Shown in pieces: positions 47,252 to 57,233 of a stretch of DNA of 64,000 bases. The stretch is from the NCBI RefSeq assembly GCF_020268605.1, contig NZ_CP084222.1, positions 1,364,001 to 1,428,000 on the forward strand, read 5' to 3'. Within the stretch, counting starts at the first letter, position 1. Each line of letters begins with the position of its first letter. Made by a program: the position numbers and the translations under genes. The stretch is from Arsenophonus apicola (lineage in GTDB: Bacteria; Pseudomonadota; Gammaproteobacteria; Enterobacterales; Enterobacteriaceae). The notes under the pieces are model-generated. The model was not told the DNA's origin and searched no databases. It worked only from the letters and a program-made list of their open reading frames with translations.

Positions 47252-47590
47252 TTTTCTATCTTAGCGCTGTTATTGTTATTCTGATTAATCGGCGCTTTTT
47301 AAAAATTAAGTTAAATATAAAAATTGATGACATTAAGTTAACGCTAATTATTATTGGAAATTAACTTTATTTTAATCGGGTAGTTTTAAAGTGTTTTGCA
47401 AATACGAATTAGCAAAATTATTATTTCAGACTGATTTAAATTAACGTTTCATATCAAATGAATTGTTTTTGTTTTGTTAATGTTTATTTAAAAAAAAGTA
47501 TATCTGTATTTTTTTAAAATAAAATTTTTAAAATCTAAATTTATAGCTTATGCTTATAATTAATAGATTAACTAAAATGGATAACCATTT
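47252..47590. other. AT-rich intergenic region
   Basis: About 340 bases with no gene or notable structure seen. Confidence 0.4.
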
Positions 47591-47794
47591 ATGATGAAGC
47601 GTAATGAAAGTCTAAAATATACATTAGAGTCAATGGCTTATGATCTTGCTATCCAAATAGTTTCTAAATCATCTTATTCGTGGAATTCTAATGACTTATT
47701 AGCAGAATTGGCTGGAATATTGCCAATGTGTATAGAAATAATTAAATTTCAGCAAGAAAGTATAAAGCATAAAAGTAATAAAGTTTTGCAATAA
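47591..47794 (+). CDS. small hypothetical protein
   Basis: The predicted 66-67-residue protein starts at 47591 or 47594. It is soluble and helical (ESMAYDLAIQIVSKSSYSWN), lacks membrane or signal segments, and has no clear relatives known to me. The ribosome binding site is weak (GGATAA). It may be real, but evidence is limited to the open frame. Confidence 0.35.
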   Translation: MMKRNESLKYTLESMAYDLAIQIVSKSSYSWNSNDLLAELAGILPMCIEIIKFQQESIKHKSNKVLQ

Positions 47795-48878
47795 TAATTA
47801 ATTGATTATTTTTATATAAAATGATATTTATATTATAAATTTGTTTAATAATTTCTTTATTATAAAATTGTTTTAATACGAAATGTTAATCAATTAAAAA
47901 TTATAGTATTAATAGTACTTTATTTTACTTATTATGATTATAATTTTTGTTATTAAAAATAAACTGATAATTTAACTTTAGATAATATATTGGTAATGTA
48001 TTTTATCTAATATGAAATTTCATTTTTCTCTATAAAATATATGGTTATCAATATTAGCGCTATTATTTACGATTGATTTAGCACTTAGTTAGTACCGCTA
48101 TTTTATAATTAATTATTATAAAATATTAAAAAACTATGTGAGAGTATTTAGGCGTAGCACTGTTTAATGCATAAAATAATGTTTAACTATTATTTTGGGT
48201 TTTATTTTAAGTAATATCACATTCAACTTATATAGATTTGTTTTTTTAAATGAAATATTTTCAGTTCACTATTATAATCAAATCTTTATTATAATTTTTT
48301 AACAATTGCATTATTATTTTATAATTATTTAAAAAATAATCATGTTAACTTTTATATTGTTATATTCCAATTAATTAATGCGCTGTCTTCGACAAAATAA
48401 ATTTCTTACAAAAAATAAGTTTATTATTATATAATTTAAATTTTTTAACATTGAGTTTAATTTCAAATGGAAACTAAAATATTAGTTGATAGTCATATTT
48501 CTGCTAAAATTTGCCTATTATTATACTTTGATACTAATTAATTCTTTATTTTTTATGCATAAATGGCGTATATTGCTGTATATGCTTTGTTTACTTATGT
48601 AAAAGTTAGATGTTAAAAGCAGAATATGAAGCATATTCAAAAGTCTTAACTTATTGAATATATTTGCTATATTAGTTTTCATCCCGCGCTGTTAAAAGCA
48701 TGAAAACAGCATGTTATAAATAATGGTGAGCGCATTTTTATGTCATACTTGACAAACTAACCGTGATCACTTGTTGGGATTATTTAGCTTTAATTTGATA
48801 TTTTAATTTATAACTACAAAGTACACGGTGATGTTTCATGCATGTGTATATAACGTATTGGCTGTATAGAGGTAACTT
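47795..48878. other. long AT-rich intergenic region
   Basis: About 1.1 kb upstream of dtpA without a supported gene. It probably contains a deleted or eroded gene, but no coding similarity is recognisable. TTGACA occurs near 48749 but without a good -10 box at the right distance. Confidence 0.4.
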
Positions 48879-50341
48879 GTGTCCACAATGAATAATAGCA
48901 AGAATATCAGTTTGAATGCTTTCAAACGACCACGTTCTTTTTATCTCATTTTTCAATTGAACTATGGGAAAGATTTGGCTTCAGTGGCTTACAGGGGATT
49001 TTGACAATTTATTTAACTCAAATGTTAGGAATGTCCGAAGCTCAATCTTTTATATTATTTTCTGCTTTTACTGCCTTAGTATATGGTTTTGTTGCAATTG
49101 GTGGATGGTTAGGTGATAAGGTATTAGGTACTAAAAGGGTTATTATATTAGGTGCTATCGTACTTATTCTCGGTTATGCTTTTATTGCTTATTCTAGTCA
49201 CGATGTTTTATTGGTCTATCTAGGGTTAGCAACCATTGCAGTTGGTAATGGTTTATTTAAAGCAAATCCGTCTTCGTTACTTTCCACTTGTTATGATAAA
49301 AATGACCAGCGTCTCGACGGTGCGTTTACCATGTACTACATGGCTGTTAACATCGGATCATTCTTTTCTATGTTGGCCACACCCTGGTTAGCAAAGCATT
49401 ATGGTTGGGATATTGCATTTTCATTAAGTGTGATTGGTCTGATTATTACTTTAGTTAATTTCTTATTATGTAAAAAGTGGGTCAAAGACTATGGTTCTAA
49501 ACCTGATTTTCAATCGATAGAATTGTCTAAATATTTATTTACTATTATTGGTATAGTGGCACTCATTATACTTTCTAATTGGTTATTGCATAATATGGCT
49601 GTTGCAAGAGCCGCCCTGGCAATCATTTCATGTTTTATTGTAATTGTTTTTGTTAAGGAAACCATTACATTAAAAGGTGCAGCTCGCCGAAAAATGATTG
49701 TCGCATTTATTTTAATGATAGAGGCAGTTGTATTTTTTGTACTCTATAGTCAGATGCCAACATCATTAAATTTCTTTGCGATACATAATGTAGAACATAA
49801 TATCTTGGGTATTAGTATTGAGCCTGCGCAATACCAAGCTTTGAACCCACTTTGGATCATGCTTGCCAGTCCGATTCTTGCATCTATATATAATAAGATG
49901 GGTGATAATTTACCTATGCCCCATAAATTTGCAATTGGAATGGTACTTTGTTCGACTGCATTTCTTGTCTTACCACTAGGTGCTAAGTTTGCTAATGACG
50001 CAGGCATTGTTTCTGTTAAATGGTTAGTACTTTCCTATGGTTTACAAAGTATTGGTGAATTGATGATTTCTGGTTTGGGATTAGCAATGGTAGCACAGCT
50101 AGTACCTCAACGCTTGATGGGCTTTATTATGGGTTCATGGTTTTTAACCAGCTCAGCTGCTGCTTTTATTGCAGGTTTTATTGCTTCTATGACAGCAACA
50201 CCTCAAGGGGAGTCATTAAGCCCTTTAATATCTTTAGGCATATATAGTGATGTTTTCATGAAGATAGGTATGGTAACAGCGGTTATTGCATTAATTATGT
50301 TACTTACGGCGCCGTTACTTAATCGCATGACACAAGTATAA
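48879..50341 (+). pseudogene. dtpA: di/tripeptide permease DtpA, single frameshift
   Basis: A GTG at 48879, preceded by AGAGG, opens MSTMNNSKNISLNAFKQP-type sequence, the same start as E. coli dtpA. The frame breaks in a T5 run at about 48950. With one more T it continues SIELWERFGFSGLQGILTIY into the long frame to 50341, which is otherwise intact and very close to DtpA (GAFTMYYMAVNIGSFFSM, YSQMPTSLNFFAI). The lost N-terminal part includes the proton-coupling E-x-x-E-R motif. Possibly rescued by slippage; otherwise inactive. Confidence 0.82.
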
Positions 50342-50362
50342 ATTAGATATTTTATATCCAAG

Positions 50363-50394
50363 AAGCTATTGAACTTATGTTCAATAGCTTTTTT
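50363..50394 (+). terminator. intrinsic terminator after dtpA
   Basis: AAGCTATTGAAC and GTTCAATAGCTT form a perfect 12-bp stem around TTAT with Ts after it. Confidence 0.88.
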
Positions 50395-50646
50395 ATTATT
50401 TTCATTTCAGATAATTTCTGGCTTTTGTATTATCGTATCAATTTAGCAGAAATTTTTAGAAAGTCAGCATTGGTTTGTTTGAGCAATTTATTGTTAAAAA
50501 ATTAACTTTTTTGAGATGATTTATCAACATAATAACGAGCCTGATCACATATATATTATTCAAACCTTTTGGTTAAAAAATAGTTATTGATTTTAAAAAA
50601 TTGCTATGTTTTTATTTAGTTATTCAATAATAAAAAGGGCATGTTT
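50395..50646. other. intergenic region
   Basis: About 250 bases of AT-rich DNA, no gene seen. Confidence 0.4.
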
Positions 50647-51045
50647 ATGCAGTATGAAGGTCAATGTTTACATGGACACGTTATATTAAAAACAGAGCAA
50701 CCTTGGTATGCAATCACAGCCTGCCATTGTAAGATGTGTCAAAAATGCAATGGTGAACAGTTAATGAGTTTTATTATTGAAAATGGTTTATCAATCAAAG
50801 ATAAATCTACTGTAAGTCATAGTCGCTCTTCTGCATGGCTAATACGAACATTTTATAATAAATGCACTACACATCTTTTTTTTAAGATATATGAGCCTGA
50901 AAGTCATGGTATTAATGCCGCTTTATTTGAACAGAATCAAATTGGGTTTCTAGTTACTCAGTTTTATATTGGTTGTAAATATATGTATTATAACCTTATT
51001 GAACAAAAGTCATTGTTTGCACAACAACATATCCTTAATACTTAA
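50647..51045 (+). CDS. GFA / Mss4-like protein, diverged zinc site
   Basis: The product (132-134 residues; ATG 50641 or 50647, the latter better spaced from AAGGGC) begins QYEGQCLHGHVILKTEQPWY and continues ITACHCKMCQKCNGEQ, the pattern of glutathione-dependent formaldehyde-activating (GFA) family proteins. The first pair of zinc cysteines is reduced to one (QCLHG) and the later CxxC is replaced by NKCTTHLFF, so one zinc site is probably incomplete. It may be an eroding member of the family. Confidence 0.6.
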   Translation: MQYEGQCLHGHVILKTEQPWYAITACHCKMCQKCNGEQLMSFIIENGLSIKDKSTVSHSRSSAWLIRTFYNKCTTHLFFKIYEPESHGINAALFEQNQIGFLVTQFYIGCKYMYYNLIEQKSLFAQQHILNT

Positions 51046-51135
51046 AAATAAAATAAACTAGTTTTTGTTAGATTTATAATTCTATAATCATGAGTATCTT
51101 GGTAAAATTTTGGTTGATAGTATTGAGGAGATTCA

Positions 51136-51540
51136 ATGAAAATAACTAAATATAATATCAATATATCAAGGTTGTTACTGTTTCTTTTGAATTTTAGCTT
51201 GGTAATTTTAGCAATATTACTGGTATTCTTTTTAGCAAGTAAAACTTACCTGTCAATATTATTATTTAGTATTAATTTAGCGAAACCATATTACTATTTA
51301 CTTGAAGCTATTTTTACTTATATTCTTTCTTTTGAATTTATTGCATTAGTCATTAAATATTTTCAATCAAATAATCATTTTCCTTTATGTTATTTTATTT
51401 ATATTGGCACTACAACTTGTATGTGTTTGATTATTATTGTTCACAAATATGCTATCAATGCTATTATTTATGGTGGAACGATTTTATTATTGGTTTCAGC
51501 TTTATATTTTACCAATACAGAAAAAATAAAACACAAATAA
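51136..51540 (+). CDS. psiE: phosphate-starvation-inducible membrane protein PsiE
   Basis: The 134-residue protein has four membrane helices and matches PsiE: EAIFTYILSFEFIALVIKYF, NNHFPLCYFIYIGTTTCMCL and YGGTILLLVSALYF. Two positions that are arginine in E. coli (LRYF and IVRL) are cysteine here. GAGGAG lies before the ATG. Its molecular function is unknown. Confidence 0.8.
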   Translation: MKITKYNINISRLLLFLLNFSLVILAILLVFFLASKTYLSILLFSINLAKPYYYLLEAIFTYILSFEFIALVIKYFQSNNHFPLCYFIYIGTTTCMCLIIIVHKYAINAIIYGGTILLLVSALYFTNTEKIKHK

Positions 51541-51725
51541 TGATAGAAAATTATATTTCAAATGGTTTTATATTTATTATAAATAGTATCTAGCATAATC
51601 AATAATACTTTTATTTTATTAAATTTCTATTTTAAGTTATAAAATAGAGTGGTCATCTAGCATAAATAAATTTATATATTAAAGATAATGATATTTTTAT
51701 TACTTATCAGAAGAGGGAGATTTCT

Positions 51726-52382
51726 TTGATCAGTGTTTTATTAGTCGAAGATAATGAGTTTATTCGATTGGGAATGCAGTCTATTTTTGATAAAACAAAA
51801 GGTATGAAAATAGCTGGGCATGTTGTCTCTTTGAATCAAGCTATCCAATGGTGCCGAAAATATACGGCGGAAATTATTTTATTAAATGGGAGAACAAGTG
51901 ACTATGAGTTAATTAAAAAATTACAAAGTTTAATTAGGATGATCCCTGATATAGGCATAATTATGTATTCTACTGAAAAGAAAAATATCTATTTAATGAA
52001 GGCGCTAGAAGCAGGAACGCGAGGTATACTAAGTGTGAAAGCAAAAGAGAGCGATTTACTGCATGCCATTCGCGTCGTCAAGTTAAAGCAAAAATATTTG
52101 TCGCCTGATATTGCCCAATGGCTTGTACTACATCAATTAGATACAGAAATGAGCAACCCATTAAACCTTCTATCTAATCGTGAATTACAAATTATGCTTA
52201 TGGTAACGCGTGGTATACCGGTTGGTGAGATAGCAAAACAGCTCAACTTAAATACAAAAACAATAAATAGCTACAGATATAGAATGTTTAGTAAACTAAA
52301 AGTTCGTAGTGATGTAGAATTAACTCATATAGCTATAACGAATGGATTGATTCAAACAGAGAGTTTTTATTATAGTGTCTGA
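51726..52382 (+). CDS. uvrY: response regulator UvrY with degenerate receiver domain
   Basis: The 218-residue product is UvrY by position (overlapping uvrC) and by its LuxR-type HTH (LSNRELQIMLMVTRG, LNLNTKTINSYRYRMFSKLK), which is almost identical to E. coli. The receiver has diverged strongly: the acid pocket reads EDN rather than DDH, and the phospho-acceptor region reads ILLNGRTSD where E. coli has VLMDMSMPG, so Asp54 is Asn. The start is TTG, as in E. coli, with AGAGGGAG upstream. Phosphorylation by BarA is not possible at this site. Confidence 0.85.
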   Translation: MISVLLVEDNEFIRLGMQSIFDKTKGMKIAGHVVSLNQAIQWCRKYTAEIILLNGRTSDYELIKKLQSLIRMIPDIGIIMYSTEKKNIYLMKALEAGTRGILSVKAKESDLLHAIRVVKLKQKYLSPDIAQWLVLHQLDTEMSNPLNLLSNRELQIMLMVTRGIPVGEIAKQLNLNTKTINSYRYRMFSKLKVRSDVELTHIAITNGLIQTESFYYSV

Positions 52383-54207
52383 ACTATTTGATCCAAAAGT
52401 ATTTTTGCAAACAGTTACTAATCAACCGGGTGTATATCGTATGTATGATACATCTGGGATAGTTATTTATGTCGGTAAAGCGAAGGATTTAAAAAAACGT
52501 TTAGTGAGTTATTTTAGAAAACAAGTAACAAGCCGTAAAACGGAACAACTGGTTAAAAATATTGCTCAGATTGATATTACCGTAACACATACAGAAACAG
52601 AGGCTTTATTACTTGAACATAACTATATTAAACTTTATCAGCCTCGTTATAATGTTTTACTAAGGGATGATAAATCCTATCCTTATATTTTTTTAAGTGC
52701 AGATAAACATCCACGTTTGGCGATGCATCGTGGTGCTATGAAAGCAAAGGGCGACTATTTTGGCCCATTTCCAAGTGTTCATGCCGTTAGAGAAACGCTG
52801 GCTTTATTACAAAAGCTTTTTCCACTGCGTCAGTGTGAAGATAGTGTCTATCGAAACCGATCCAGACCATGTCTTCAATATCAAATTAATCGCTGTCTTG
52901 GTCCGTGTGTTAGAGGGCTGGTTACTGATGAAGAATATCATCAACAAGTAGAATATGTTCGTTTATTCTTATCAGGTAAGGATCAGCAAGTTCTTAATCA
53001 ATTAATCCAAAATATGGAGCAGGCCAGTCAAACGCTTAAATTTGAAAGTGCAGCACGTTATCGTGATCAAATACAAGCTGTTAGGGCGGTTACAGAGCAA
53101 CAATTTGTTTCTGGTAATACGCAAGATCTAGATGTAATTAGCGTTGCTTATCACCTAGGTATTGCATGTGTTCAGGTACTTTTTATTCGACAAGGAAAAG
53201 TCCTTGGTAGCCGTAGCTATTATCCAAAGATCCCAGCAAACACTCAATTAAGTGAAGTGGTGCAAACATTTTTAGGTCAATTTTATTTGCAAGGTAGTGA
53301 AATTCGTTCTTTACCTGCGGAAATATTATTGGATTTTTTATTACCGGAAAAAGCGCTATTTGCTAATTTATTGACTAAAATAGCGGGACGTAAAATTAAC
53401 ATTCAAGTGCAACCGCGAGGGATAAAAGCTAAATATTTAAAACTAGCTCGTACTAATGCAGCGACAGCATTGGCAGCAAAAGTTGCACAACAATCTACCA
53501 TTCATCAAAGAATGGAGGCATTAGCTGACTTGCTAGGATTAGAAAAAATTTATCGAATGGAATGTATTGATATTAGTCATACTTCAGGACAACAAACTGT
53601 AGCATCTTGTGTTGTTTTTGATAGTAATGGGCCCTTACGTTCTGAATATCGTCGTTATAATATAATTGATATTACGCCTGGTGATGACTATGCTGCTATG
53701 TATCAAGTTTTAACGAGACGTTATGGTAAACATGTAGATGAAAGTAAAGTGCCAGACGTGATTTTTATTGATGGCGGTAAGGGACAATTGGCCCAAGCAA
53801 TTGGTGTATTCCAGGCATTAAATGTCGATTGGGATATTACGCGACCCAAATTGATAGGGGTAGCTAAAGGACATGATCGCAAAGCCGGCTTAGAAACATT
53901 GTTTTTTAAACCTGATGGTGAAGGCCTTGCGTTACCGCCTGATTCACCCGCACTACACTTAATACAAAATATTCGTGATGAATCACATAATCACGCGATT
54001 ACCGGACATCGTCAGCGTAGGGCGAAAGTTAGAAATACCAGCACCTTAGAGTCTATTGAAGGTGTCGGTCCTAAACGCCGGCAACTGCTACTTAAATATA
54101 TGGGGGGCTTACAAGCTCTGCGTAATGCCAGTATTGATGAAATCGCAAAAGTGCCAACGATTTCATATGCTCTAGCAGAAAAAATTCATAATGCGTTGAA
54201 GCAATAA
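52375..54207 (+). CDS. uvrC: excinuclease ABC subunit C
   Basis: The 610-residue protein makes both incisions in nucleotide excision repair. Domains: GIY-YIG nuclease (residues about 15-95, GVYRMYDTSGIVIYVGKAKD), a UVR UvrB-binding motif around residues 205-240, the C-terminal RNase H-like endonuclease (ECIDISHTSGQQTVASCVVF), and a tandem helix-hairpin-helix (ESIEGVGPKRRQLLLKYMGG). The start is GTG 52375 overlapping uvrY. Intact. Confidence 0.95.
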   Translation: MSELFDPKVFLQTVTNQPGVYRMYDTSGIVIYVGKAKDLKKRLVSYFRKQVTSRKTEQLVKNIAQIDITVTHTETEALLLEHNYIKLYQPRYNVLLRDDKSYPYIFLSADKHPRLAMHRGAMKAKGDYFGPFPSVHAVRETLALLQKLFPLRQCEDSVYRNRSRPCLQYQINRCLGPCVRGLVTDEEYHQQVEYVRLFLSGKDQQVLNQLIQNMEQASQTLKFESAARYRDQIQAVRAVTEQQFVSGNTQDLDVISVAYHLGIACVQVLFIRQGKVLGSRSYYPKIPANTQLSEVVQTFLGQFYLQGSEIRSLPAEILLDFLLPEKALFANLLTKIAGRKINIQVQPRGIKAKYLKLARTNAATALAAKVAQQSTIHQRMEALADLLGLEKIYRMECIDISHTSGQQTVASCVVFDSNGPLRSEYRRYNIIDITPGDDYAAMYQVLTRRYGKHVDESKVPDVIFIDGGKGQLAQAIGVFQALNVDWDITRPKLIGVAKGHDRKAGLETLFFKPDGEGLALPPDSPALHLIQNIRDESHNHAITGHRQRRAKVRNTSTLESIEGVGPKRRQLLLKYMGGLQALRNASIDEIAKVPTISYALAEKIHNALKQ

Positions 54208-54257
54208 GCTTAGTGGAATTGTATATATATTTTATTTTGGCCAGACAATTATAGAGC

Positions 54258-54809
54258 ATGATGCAATTAAATATCCCAACTTGGTTAACACTTTTTCGTA
54301 TCATATTGATTCCGTTTTTTGTGTTATTTTTTTATCTTCCTTTTCATTGGGCGCCTTTAGTTTGTGCGTTTCTTTTTGTTATTGCTGCGTTAACCGACTG
54401 GTTTGATGGTTTTCTGGCCAGACTCTGGCAGCAAACAACTAAATTTGGTGCATTTTTAGATCCGGTTGCTGATAAGATTATGGTAGTAACAGCATTAGTA
54501 TTGGTAACCGAATATTATCATACTTGGTGGGTTACATTACCCACAGTGACGATGATTGCGCGTGAAATCATTATTTCCTCATTACGGGAATGGATGGCTG
54601 AAGTCGGTAAACGCAGTTGTGTAGCTGTTTCTTGGATTGGAAAATTTAAAACAGCTGCCCAGATGGGCTCATTAGTTGGATTGCTGTGGCATCCTAATAT
54701 TCAAATTGAGATCATTGCTATCATATTACTTTATTTTGCTGCAGCTTTAACGTTTTGGTCTATGTTTCAATATTTATCTGCAGCTTGGAAAAATTTGCAT
54801 GAAGCTTGA
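54258..54809 (+). CDS. pgsA: phosphatidylglycerophosphate synthase
   Basis: The 183-residue membrane protein carries the CDP-alcohol phosphotransferase motif DWFDGFLARLWQQTTKFGAF followed by LDPVADK, with all four Asp. It makes phosphatidylglycerophosphate from CDP-diacylglycerol. It follows uvrC by 50 bases, the enterobacterial order. Intact. Confidence 0.94.
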   Translation: MMQLNIPTWLTLFRIILIPFFVLFFYLPFHWAPLVCAFLFVIAALTDWFDGFLARLWQQTTKFGAFLDPVADKIMVVTALVLVTEYYHTWWVTLPTVTMIAREIIISSLREWMAEVGKRSCVAVSWIGKFKTAAQMGSLVGLLWHPNIQIEIIAIILLYFAAALTFWSMFQYLSAAWKNLHEA

Positions 54810-54859
54810 TCGAAATGATTGAAAAACCAGCGAACGAACCGAATTAATAAATAATAGTA

Positions 54860-54887
54860 TTGACTCAATACAGGAAACAAGTAGAAT
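54860..54887 (+). promoter_or_regulatory. promoter of the tRNA operon
   Basis: TTGACT (54860-54865) and TAGAAT (54882-54887) are separated by 16 bases and precede a GC-rich discriminator, as in stable RNA promoters; the tRNA-Gly starts 54 bases later. Confidence 0.75.
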
Positions 54888-54940
54888 GCAGCGCATCAAA
54901 CGATGCTAGGTTTAACAAACTAACTAAGCATAGTGAAAAT

Positions 54941-55016
<76 letters not shown>

Positions 55017-55049
55017 ATATCTGCCCTACAAATAAGCTAGATTGAGTAG

Positions 55050-55123
55050 GGCGCGTTGGCAGAGTGGCCATGCAGCGGATTGCAAATCCGTCTACCTCGG
55101 TTCGACTCCGGGACGCGCCTCCA
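55050..55123 (+). tRNA. tRNA-Cys (GCA)
   Basis: A 74-base cloverleaf with acceptor GGCGCG/CGCGCC, anticodon loop TTGCAAA, GTTCGACTC T-arm and encoded CCA. The position matches cysT. Confidence 0.96.
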
Positions 55124-55130
55124 AAATTTA

Positions 55131-55217
55131 GCCCAGGTGGTGAAATCGGTAGACACAAGGGATTTAAAATCCCTCGGCCTTAAGGCTGTGCGGGTTCAAG
55201 TCCCGCCCTGGGCACCA
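55131..55217 (+). tRNA. tRNA-Leu (UAA); attachment site of second prophage
   Basis: An 87-base class II tRNA with a long variable arm, anticodon TAA in TTTAAAA, GTTCAAGTC T-arm and encoded CCA. The position matches leuZ. The integrase gene lies immediately beyond, so its 3' end is the likely attachment core. Confidence 0.95.
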
Positions 55218-55237
55218 TACTAAAAATTCGTTGAGTA

Positions 55238-56371
55238 TCAGCGAGTTAAGCAAAAAAAAGAGCAACCTTTAGGGTTGCTTTTTTTGTGGGTGGGATCACG
55301 TTTCACTATTATTGCGCTATTAATTTTCGCTACTAACTTACCAATTTGTTCCCGCTTTTGTCCTCCAACAGTTGGGACAATAGCAACTTTACGATCATAT
55401 CTTGCGGTCTGTGATGGTGTTTTATGGCCAGAAATACTTTGTTTCTCGTTCAAGGTTCCTTCTAAGTCAGAAATTCCCTTGGCCTTCAAATCATGAAATG
55501 TAAAATTAAAATCTAAATATGGAAATTTTTTTGCGGCTTCTTGTTTGGCCTTTTGCCAGCGACTATTAAATCCATCACGGGTATATTTTGCGCCTTTAGG
55601 TTGATGAATGACATAAAGACTACTGATACCAGAATTAATTGGTAATGCTTTACTTAATTTAATTGCAGCTTTCAATCGATCCGTCCAAGCTTTAATTTGT
55701 TTTTTACCTGTTTTACCTTGTTTAATGAAGATTCCGTTATCAGATAACTGCGAATAAGTAAGCGTTAAAACATCCGCTTGCCTGGCACTACATAAATAAG
55801 CAATCTCCATTGCCACTTTTACCACATCAGCTGAAACAGAGTAGAGCGCATTATATTCATCATCAGTGATGTATCTATCGCGCGCAATTTCCTTAAATTG
55901 ACGCACGCCTTTGCATGGATTACCTTTTACCATTCCGCGCTCGTATGCCCAGCTGAAAAGGCGAGATAAAAAAGCTTTCTCTCTGTTGGCCTGAGTTTGG
56001 CTTTTCAGCCCTCGTTTATCCATGTATTTTCGAATATGTTCAGGTTTTATATTGTCAGGTAACATTTTGCCAAATACTGGTAATAGTTTTTTTGTGTATT
56101 TTCTATAGTCGCCCTGTGATGTTGGAGATAAGTTTGTGAAGTCAGCAGAGAAAAAGAATTTATCGACCAAAGCATTAAGCGTTTCTTCATTTTTTTGGTC
56201 ATTAATAAATTTTTCATAAGCAATCCAAACTTCAGCTTGTGTGAGTGTTAGGTTACATAGTCTAATCGTTTTTCCTCCAGGTGCTTGAAATTCAAAAGCA
56301 GATTTCCCTCTTCGTACTCGAGGAGGCATCCAATTATCTTCAGCATTTTTTCTTCTTCTAATTCGAACCAT
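55238..56371 (-). CDS. tyrosine-type prophage integrase
   Basis: The 377-residue integrase has an N-terminal arm-binding domain, a core-binding SAM-like domain (TSQGDYRKYTKKLLPVFGKM), and the catalytic domain with Arg in YLCSARQADVLTL, His in FTFHDLKAKGISD (Lys where Arg is usual, as in this integrase subgroup), SGHKTPSQ, and the nucleophile Tyr in QTARYDRKV. The start is ATG 56371 with GGAGCG upstream. Its 3' end lies 20 bases from tRNA-Leu. Confidence 0.9.
   Translation of the reverse strand: MVRIRRRKNAEDNWMPPRVRRGKSAFEFQAPGGKTIRLCNLTLTQAEVWIAYEKFINDQKNEETLNALVDKFFFSADFTNLSPTSQGDYRKYTKKLLPVFGKMLPDNIKPEHIRKYMDKRGLKSQTQANREKAFLSRLFSWAYERGMVKGNPCKGVRQFKEIARDRYITDDEYNALYSVSADVVKVAMEIAYLCSARQADVLTLTYSQLSDNGIFIKQGKTGKKQIKAWTDRLKAAIKLSKALPINSGISSLYVIHQPKGAKYTRDGFNSRWQKAKQEAAKKFPYLDFNFTFHDLKAKGISDLEGTLNEKQSISGHKTPSQTARYDRKVAIVPTVGGQKREQIGKLVAKINSAIIVKRDPTHKKSNPKGCSFFCLTR
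55257..55283. terminator. bidirectional terminator at integrase end
   Basis: AGCAACC and GGTTGCT pair around TTTAG with A and T runs on either side. It overlaps the last codons of the integrase gene. Confidence 0.75.
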
Positions 56372-56373
56372 AA

Positions 56374-56592
56374 TCACATCGCTCCAAAATCTGGCTCCTC
56401 TTGCTCTGCTATTTTAGCGCTTACCGCTAGCGGATGATTAAAATGTCCCCAGGTGGTTTTTGGCCGCCCATCTGGACGTTTAATAAAAAAGATGCCAGCC
56501 CGTTGTAACACTTCACATTGTTTAGATGGAAACTGATAGCCAGTCAGTTCTACCATTTCCTCTGGTGTGATAATGTCATGCTTGTTTCTCAT
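56374..56592 (-). CDS. DUF4224-type small protein next to integrase
   Basis: The 72-residue protein starts MRNKHDIITPEEMVELTGYQ and continues FPSKQCEVLQRAGIFFIKR, the pattern of DUF4224 proteins found beside phage integrases, probably DNA-binding excisionase-like. Its stop lies 2 bases before the integrase start. Confidence 0.75.
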   Translation of the reverse strand: MRNKHDIITPEEMVELTGYQFPSKQCEVLQRAGIFFIKRPDGRPKTTWGHFNHPLAVSAKIAEQEEPDFGAM

Positions 56593-56761
56593 CTTGGTCT
56601 TGCCTTATCATTAATAAAATAATCAGGTCGGCGGTATCACAGGCGATTTTAATCTCTGTCGGTGAACAAGGTTGATGTTGTATACTGGCTGTGAGCCGAC
56701 CTAACTTGATATCAAATTCCGTTAATAACGATTGTCCGGGTTGCCAGGATAGTAATTGCAT
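56576..56761 (-). CDS. small phage protein, function unknown
   Basis: This 61-residue frame overlaps the next gene by 17 bases, typical of phage early operons. It is acidic in its second half (CDTADLIILLMIRQDQDEK). The ribosome binding site is weak (GATGAG). No family recognised. Confidence 0.45.
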   Translation of the reverse strand: MQLLSWQPGQSLLTEFDIKLGRLTASIQHQPCSPTEIKIACDTADLIILLMIRQDQDEKQA

Positions 56762-56830
56762 GGCTGATCACTCATCAAAGTTAGAGAAATCGCCATGCTA
56801 ATGGCCGTTAAAAAATAAAACTGATTATGC

Positions 56831-57004
56831 CTAATCAATTTTTGGTCGTATAAACTCCTCGATAGGATAACATTCGGCCAATTGTCTTTTTCTGCTTAAC
56901 AATGCCTGATCAATTAAACAGCTCTGTTCGTTCTGATAGCGATAACCTGAAAGTTGGAACTGACAATTGAGTGAGCTACATATCAACAGAAATAAAGCAA
57001 ACAT
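56831..57004 (-). CDS. small phage protein with N-terminal hydrophobic segment
   Basis: The 57-residue protein has a hydrophobic N-terminus (MFALFLLICSSLNCQFQLSG) that may be a membrane anchor or signal, and four cysteines. CGGAGT precedes the ATG, and the start overlaps the stop of the next gene upstream (TAATG). No family recognised. Confidence 0.6.
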   Translation of the reverse strand: MFALFLLICSSLNCQFQLSGYRYQNEQSCLIDQALLSRKRQLAECYPIEEFIRPKID

Positions 57005-57174
57005 TATTGTTTACTCCGTGAGTGAGCAGCGATAATCGGCATTGGTTCGATTTTGATATGCGCTGGAAAATCATAACAAATATTGCATCGTCGATCGGTA
57101 GAGATAAAGCCGGCAGTACCATCGGGTAACGTAATTTTGACAGGTTGATCTTTATAATGTTGGTGTCTTAGCAT
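57004..57174 (-). CDS. small phage protein with a CxxC motif
   Basis: The 56-residue protein (MLRHQHYKDQPVKITLPDGT, then RRCNICYDFPAHIKIEPMP) is soluble with a CNIC motif that could bind zinc together with His. GAGGCAAGACCA lies directly before the ATG. It overlaps the next gene at the stop. Confidence 0.6.
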   Translation of the reverse strand: MLRHQHYKDQPVKITLPDGTAGFISTDRRCNICYDFPAHIKIEPMPIIAAHSRSKQ

Positions 57175-57233
57175 TGGTCTTGCCTCTGTTTAATTGGGTC
57201 ATTTGCATAATGAATACTCCGTACTGATTAGCG

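Noticed and set aside
55338..56371. Integrase possibly inactive because HxxR reads HDLK
   Set aside because: Lysine at this position is found in a known subgroup of phage integrases, and Arg, His and Tyr of the active site are otherwise present.
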